Under the pieces are notes generated by a model. That model did not search any database, was not told the origin of the DNA, and saw nothing but the letters and a program-made list of their open reading frames with translations. A program made the position numbers and the translations under genes. Of a DNA stretch of 34,397 bases, positions 31,852 to 34,397 are shown piece by piece (within the stretch, counting starts at the first letter, position 1; each line of letters begins with the position of its first letter). Source of the stretch: a virus; the IMG/VR virus record IMGVR_UViG_3300037487_001412, positions 1 through 34,397 of that record; one strand, 5' to 3'.

Positions 31852-32201
31852 GGAGTAGCCGTCTTTCTCGAGGCGCCTGCCTCGACATCGCCGCCGAGCC
31901 CGTCGAGCTGCCCGCGGATCTCCATCTCGTCGAGCCCCTCCACGTCGATGTGGGCGATGGCGGTGGCGCCTGGGGCGACGTTCGCGAAGTCGGGCATCGT
32001 GCTCGGCGCGAGGTCAGGCATCCCCCGGACGCGCGAGTAGACGAGCCCCGCGAAGGTCTGCGCGGTGGGGTTGTGGACTTGGTAGGTGACCCGCTTGGCC
32101 GACCGCAACTCCTCGCGGGTGAAGGCGTCCAGCGTCGTCTCCGTGGGACCCACGGTGACGAGGTGCGCTGTCCGAAGAGTTGCGGTCGGGTTGATGCTCA
32201 C
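31848..32201 (-). CDS. Small structural-type beta protein
   Basis: 117 residues from GTG 32201 (GTGA overlap). The N-terminus is polar, the middle has alternating residues (KRVTYQVHNPTAQTFAGLVY, GATAIAHIDVEGLDEMEIR), and the C-terminus is basic and short. The single beta domain with VTYQVHNPTAQ resembles phage minor structural or baseplate-type beta sandwich proteins. The family was not recognised. Translated together with the fibre gene that follows. Confidence 0.5.
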   Translation of the reverse strand: MSINPTATLRTAHLVTVGPTETTLDAFTREELRSAKRVTYQVHNPTAQTFAGLVYSRVRGMPDLAPSTMPDFANVAPGATAIAHIDVEGLDEMEIRGQLDGLGGDVEAGASRKTATP

Positions 32202-32464
32202 TTCTTCTTCTCGGCACCGAGCGTGTTCTTGTCGCCCACGACGCGGAAGAAGGCCACGTTGGTGATGGGCACGTAGACCGGCAGGTCGTTGGGGTTGGGC
32301 AGCGTGGGGCGCAGCGACTCGATGCGCACGAACTTCGCCTCGTCGTCCAGCTCGATGTCGAAGCCGTAGGTGTCGCTGGCCTTCGGCTCGGCGGAAACTG
32401 CCCCCTGGAGCTTGAGCACGGGGATGTGCGTCGGAACGACGAACTTAATGTGAGCGAGTTTCAC
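32198..32464 (-). CDS. Small hypothetical protein
   Basis: 88 residues from GTG 32464, with AAGGAG 8 bases upstream. It has a single beta-type domain (HIKFVVPTHIPVLKLQG, FVRIESLRPTLPN, VPITNVAFFRVVG) and a Lys-rich end (GAEKKK). No domain is recognised. It is the first gene after a terminator, so its expression would depend on read-through or on a promoter not found here. Confidence 0.5.
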   Translation of the reverse strand: MKLAHIKFVVPTHIPVLKLQGAVSAEPKASDTYGFDIELDDEAKFVRIESLRPTLPNPNDLPVYVPITNVAFFRVVGDKNTLGAEKKK

Positions 32465-32483
32465 TTGCGTCTCCTTGTTGCGT

Positions 32484-32517
32484 TAAAAACGAGCCCGTAG
32501 GGAGTCGAGCCCTACGG
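32484..32517 (-). terminator. Rho-independent terminator
   Basis: On the minus strand: stem CCGTAGGG/CCCTACGG (32510-32517 with 32495-32502), 7-base loop, then GCTCG and TTTTT (32485-32489). Eight perfect pairs and a T run five bases later. It ends the transcript of the three genes 33716-32527 and separates them from the structural block. Confidence 0.8.
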
Positions 32518-32526
32518 ACCCGGCTG

Positions 32527-32766
32527 CTACTTCTTCAGAGCGCCGCGCTCGTCGAGACCGTCTTCCTCGAGCCGCTCCGCGATCTGCTTCGAGTAGCGCG
32601 CGTGGAGCAAGTCCATCTGCTCCTCGGGCTTCTCGCAGTTGAAGATGGCCTGCTGCACGTTCTTCTCGGGCTCCTGGCCTTCCAGGTGCTCGACGAACTG
32701 CGCCGCGACCTCACGGACGGCCTTGAGGTCCTTGCTGAAACCGTTGATGGTGATGGTGAACTTCAT
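32527..32766 (-). CDS. Small acidic helical protein
   Basis: 79 residues. The ATG at 32766 has AGGAG 9 bases before it. MKFTITINGFSKDLKAVREV at the N-terminus is a short beta-helix unit; the rest is helical and highly charged (EHLEGQEPEKNVQQ, EQMDLLHARYSKQIAERLEE). No family was recognised. It is the last gene of the first leftward unit, followed by a terminator. Position and size allow a packaging or regulatory accessory role. Confidence 0.5.
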   Translation of the reverse strand: MKFTITINGFSKDLKAVREVAAQFVEHLEGQEPEKNVQQAIFNCEKPEEQMDLLHARYSKQIAERLEEDGLDERGALKK

Positions 32767-32796
32767 GGCGTGCTCTCCTGGCTGGTGAACGGGCTC

Positions 32797-33237
32797 TCAC
32801 CCGAGTCTGGGATGGTACAACAACCCCATCGCCGTGGCGAACTTCTTTCCGGCGCCCGGAGTCGCAGGGTGGGTGAGCACTTTCACGTCCCCCAGGAGGC
32901 TCCGAGCTACGCCTTGGCGCCGCCACACCGACTTCGTGTAGATGTGGTGACAAACAGGCACGCTGATTGTCCCTTCCACGCCCGGCACCCGCTCTTTTGC
33001 CTCGTCGAGCACCACGTAGCCGAGGATCTCGTCGGGCTGCGCCGCCGCGAAGGCCACGCGCACCTCGGAGCGCTTCAGCAACCGCTGAATGTTCGCCTCC
33101 ATGCCCTCCCGGAAGATGGAGAAGGGCATCTGGTTCACGGGAATGCCCGACTCGAACACGGAACGGAACCACGTACTGGCGACGAAGCGCATGTCCTCGT
33201 CGGTGGCTAGGCGTACTCCTACGGGCGAGTTGCTCAT
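32797..33237 (-). CDS. GNAT-family acetyltransferase
   Basis: 146 residues. The acetyl-CoA motif (YTKSVWRRQGVARSLLGDV) has R106-R-Q-G-V-A in the classical (Q/R)xxGx(G/A) position, followed by a helix, and the preceding strand VCHHIYT matches motif A. Many tailed phages carry such a protein beside packaging genes. The substrate is unknown; protein or small-molecule acetylation, possibly of a host factor. The start overlaps the previous stop by ATGA. Confidence 0.75.
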   Translation of the reverse strand: MSNSPVGVRLATDEDMRFVASTWFRSVFESGIPVNQMPFSIFREGMEANIQRLLKRSEVRVAFAAAQPDEILGYVVLDEAKERVPGVEGTISVPVCHHIYTKSVWRRQGVARSLLGDVKVLTHPATPGAGKKFATAMGLLYHPRLG

Positions 33238-33716
33238 CCTTCATCCTCTCGGGCTGCTTCGGTTTCCGGGGCTTCCTCTCCCCCACCGACCAGCTTGTAC
33301 TCCCCGTTGATGTACGACTGCAACTGCTCATCGCTCATCGACTCGAGCTGCTTCGCCTTCTCGGCCTCGCGCTCGCTGGAGATGACCTCCGTTTCGGCCA
33401 CGGCCTTGCCTCGCAGCATCTCGTGCAGGTTCATCGCCGCCTGCCTGCGCACCTCCGCGGTGGGGATGATGACCTCGCACTCCTTCGTGAGGTCCTCCTT
33501 GCCGAACCTGTCGTAGACCCGCGGCGTGTACGCGTTGCCGTGCATCAGCGAGTAGAGGCACTCGAGCATGTCGTTGCCATCGTTGGTGAGCTTGCTGAGC
33601 GCGCGACGCCACGTCTGAGGCCGCTGGTCGGCCTTCTGGGCGATGGCGTGCGCCTTCACGGTGCCGTCTGCCCGGCGAGCTACGAGGTGCGCACCCTGGC
33701 GCTTGAGTGGAAGCAT
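33234..33716 (-). CDS. Possible terminase small subunit
   Basis: 160 residues. The order of segments (a basic N-terminus, a Leu-rich helical core NDMLECLYSLMHGNAYTPRV, and EVRRQAAMNLHEMLRGKAV with a following TEVISSEREAEKAKQLES) resembles small packaging-initiation or terminase-small-like proteins of phages; the C-terminus is acidic and Ser/Glu-rich. A helix-turn-helix is not clearly seen. As first gene of the leftward block, ahead of a GNAT gene, it lies some 4 kb from terL, which is unusual for a true terS. The ribosome site before ATG 33716 is weak. The call is tentative. Confidence 0.35.
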   Translation of the reverse strand: MLPLKRQGAHLVARRADGTVKAHAIAQKADQRPQTWRRALSKLTNDGNDMLECLYSLMHGNAYTPRVYDRFGKEDLTKECEVIIPTAEVRRQAAMNLHEMLRGKAVAETEVISSEREAEKAKQLESMSDEQLQSYINGEYKLVGGGEEAPETEAAREDEG

Positions 33717-33810
33717 CGGAGAAGCAGCCCACGGTTGCGCAGTTCTGTCAAGGTCGGCTGGTTCTCTAGGTTTAATACTGGTTCTGGATATAGCGGGGGC
33801 CTACCTGACG

Positions 33811-33828
33811 GGCTAAACCCCTGAAACC
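33811..33828 (+). repeat. Long element copy c (short form)
   Basis: GGCTAAACCCCTGAAACC resembles the first half of the long element. Confidence 0.45.
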
Positions 33829-33847
33829 AGACTTAAGTAGTTATTAA

Positions 33848-33862
33848 CTAGTATTATACTGT
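33848..33862. repeat. Palindrome copy 1
   Basis: CTAGTATTATACTGT: 13 of 15 matches to CTAGTATNATACTAG. Minus strand contains TATAAT. Confidence 0.75.
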
Positions 33863-33941
33863 GATGTCTAAAACTGGGTCCAGACATTTGAGGAGTAGTA
33901 ATAAAACTCCACCCCCACCCCCCGACCAGTCGATCGAGTTT

Positions 33942-33956
33942 CCAGTATCATACTCC
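33942..33956. repeat. Palindrome copy 2 (degenerate)
   Basis: CCAGTATCATACTCC: central 11 bases intact, ends changed. Lies 19 bases start-to-start before a copy of the long element. Confidence 0.65.
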
Positions 33957-33960
33957 AATG

Positions 33961-33992
33961 GGCTAACCCCTTGATTTCATTGAGCTTTCTGG
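33961..33992 (+). repeat. Long element copy a
   Basis: Starts GGCTAACCCCTTGATTTCAT and continues TGAGCTTTCTGG. Between palindrome copies 2 and 3. Confidence 0.75.
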
Positions 33993-33995
33993 ATA

Positions 33996-34010
33996 CTAGT
34001 ATCATACTAG
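33996..34010. repeat. Palindrome copy 3 (perfect)
   Basis: CTAGTATCATACTAG, perfect arms. Start is 22 bases before copy 4, about two helical turns, so two dimers could bind side by side. Confidence 0.9.
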
Positions 34011-34017
34011 CCTGGTA

Positions 34018-34032
34018 CTAGTATTATACTAG
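34018..34032. repeat. Palindrome copy 4 (perfect)
   Basis: CTAGTATTATACTAG, perfect arms. The minus strand has TATAAT at 34028-34023. Confidence 0.9.
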
Positions 34033-34038
34033 ACATGT

Positions 34039-34070
34039 AGCTAACCCATTGATTTTACTAGGCTTCTAGC
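34039..34070 (+). repeat. Long element copy b
   Basis: Starts AGCTAACCCATTGATTTTAC and continues TAGGCTTCTAG. Between palindrome copies 4 and 5. Confidence 0.75.
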
Positions 34071-34084
34071 GGCGCCGACGCTAG
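34066..34084. repeat. Inverted repeat CTAGCG/CGCTAG
   Basis: 6-base arms at 34066-34071 and 34079-34084 around a 7-base GC-rich spacer. Confidence 0.6.
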
Positions 34085-34087
34085 ATA

Positions 34088-34102
34088 CTAGTACAATACT
34101 AG
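34088..34102. repeat. Palindrome copy 5
   Basis: CTAGTACAATACTAG: one arm base changed. Plus strand contains TACAAT. Confidence 0.85.
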
Positions 34103-34136
34103 CCCCTCCAGGGTGCCTAGCGCACTGCGTTACGTT

Positions 34137-34167
34137 CCTAAGCACCTGATTTCATTGGTGTTTTCTG
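34137..34167 (+). repeat. Long element copy d
   Basis: Starts CCTAAGCACCTGATTTCATT and continues GGTGTTTTCTG; matches copy a in TGATTTCATTG and in the TTTCTG end. Confidence 0.65.
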
Positions 34168-34182
34168 AAATGTGTAAGGTCA

Positions 34183-34202
34183 TTTTACTATTTTAAGTAA
34201 AA
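34183..34202. repeat. Inverted repeat TTTTACT/AGTAAAA
   Basis: 7-base perfect arms (34183-34189, 34196-34202), spacer ATTTTA. AT-rich; possible DNA-unwinding or operator site. Confidence 0.65.
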
Positions 34203-34215
34203 CCTACCCGAATAG

Positions 34216-34230
34216 CTAGTATAGTACGTT
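34216..34230. repeat. Palindrome half-copy 6
   Basis: CTAGTAT is intact; the second half is diverged (AGTACGTT). May be a half-site. Confidence 0.5.
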
Positions 34231-34241
34231 CCAGGACGTAC
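34224..34241. repeat. Inverted repeat GTACGT/ACGTAC
   Basis: 6-base perfect arms with spacer TCCAGG; a related palindrome CGTACGTACG lies at 34288-34297. Confidence 0.6.
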
Positions 34242-34252
34242 CGAAGACGTGA

Positions 34253-34282
34253 CCTAACCATAGGAAAGCATTGGTCTTTTCG
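34253..34282 (+). repeat. Long element copy e (diverged)
   Basis: CCTAACCATAGGAAAGCATT continuing GGTCTTTTCG; ends like copy d (CATTGGTNTTTTC). Confidence 0.5.
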
Positions 34283-34311
34283 TTCAGCGTACGTACGTCA
34301 CTACTACTCTC

Positions 34312-34324
34312 CTCTTTAGAAGAG
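34312..34324. repeat. Short hairpin CTCTT/AAGAG
   Basis: 5-base arms, 3-base loop TAG, followed on the plus strand by ATTTGATG. Confidence 0.45.
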
Positions 34325-34330
34325 ATTTGA

Positions 34331-34357
34331 TGTATGTATGATCCTGAGATACATACA
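34331..34357. repeat. Inverted repeat TGTATGTAT/ATACATACA
   Basis: 9-base perfect arms around a 9-base spacer (GATCCTGAG), just before the purine-rich AAAGGGAGGGAGG. Strong enough to be an operator or RNA hairpin. Confidence 0.7.
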
Positions 34358-34397
34358 AAGGGAGGGAGGTAGTTTGGCATAAGGGGCGTGACGTAGA

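Larger units (their letters stand above)
33717..34397. promoter_or_regulatory. AT-rich, gene-free repeat region: probable control region or origin
   Basis: No supported ORF over about 680 bases. Blocks counted by hand are about 58-68 percent A+T, against about 36 percent in the coding part. The region holds two interleaved repeat families (listed separately) and at least six other inverted repeats. On the minus strand the palindrome reads CTAGTATAATACTAG in two copies, which contains a perfect TATAAT -10, but no matching -35 was found at the normal distance. The leftward block starts at its left border. It is probably a divergent control region, a multi-operator array or an origin of replication; no protein-coding call is made. 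Confidence 0.7.

Noticed and set aside
33746-33751. Minus-strand TTGACA as promoter of the leftward block
   Set aside because: No -10-like hexamer at 16-18 bases downstream; the region there is GC-rich.
33848-34230. CRISPR-like array
   Set aside because: The units are palindromic 15-mers with irregular spacing (22, 54, 70, 94 and 128 bases), no uniform spacers and no cas genes.
1-34397. Direct terminal repeats of a complete genome
   Set aside because: The left end starts inside a gene and the right end in a non-coding stretch; no shared end sequence was seen, so the window is likely a cut-out or circularly permuted piece.

Overview
The window is most of a high-GC tailed-phage genome, and nearly every base is coding. 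Everything visible fits a short-tailed (podovirus-like) phage. There is a portal, a large terminase, a scaffold plus major capsid pair, a head-tail adaptor, a large beta-rich tail protein and a block of large internal/ejection-type proteins. I see no tape measure, sheath or long-tail tube gene. High GC, frequent GTG starts, signal peptides of the LVLAQ type and a sigma-region-4-like protein of a kind I associate with Myxococcota/Deltaproteobacteria suggest a host in that area; this is an inference. No integrase or repressor is visible, so lifestyle is open.

Layout. Bases 2-8607 are a rightward replication/recombination arm. It holds the C-terminus of a Cas4/RecB-like Fe-S exonuclease read in frame into an AT-hook protein, a small membrane protein, an SNF2-type helicase, a probable ssDNA-binding-like protein with its own promoter, an unusual tRNA-like element, a zinc-finger protein, a sigma-region-4-like protein, two small proteins, a family A DNA polymerase with 3'-5' exonuclease, a RuvC-like resolvase and two small proteins. 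Bases 8613-33716 are a long leftward block. Read in its transcription direction it starts with a possible small terminase, a GNAT protein and a small protein, followed by a terminator. Next come small structural and fibre proteins, large terminase, portal, scaffold, capsid, a second terminator, head-tail and tail genes, internal virion proteins, adhesins, and finally a lysis-like cassette. Most neighbours overlap by ATGA or GTGA, so translation is strongly coupled.

Bases 33717-34397 contain no gene. They are AT-rich and filled with two interleaved repeat families: a near-perfect 15-bp palindrome (CTAGTATNATACTAG) and a roughly 30-bp element. Several other inverted repeats lie there too. This is the most unusual part of the window and is probably the phage control region or replication origin.

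Other notable points: a short intergenic segment before the major capsid gene can form two mutually exclusive hairpins, one of which ends directly at the capsid ATG; the tRNA-like element appears to have a 5-nt anticodon loop and abuts a start codon; several probable virion proteins carry signal peptides; the scaffold has the same short motif at both ends; and two internal proteins look like paralogues.
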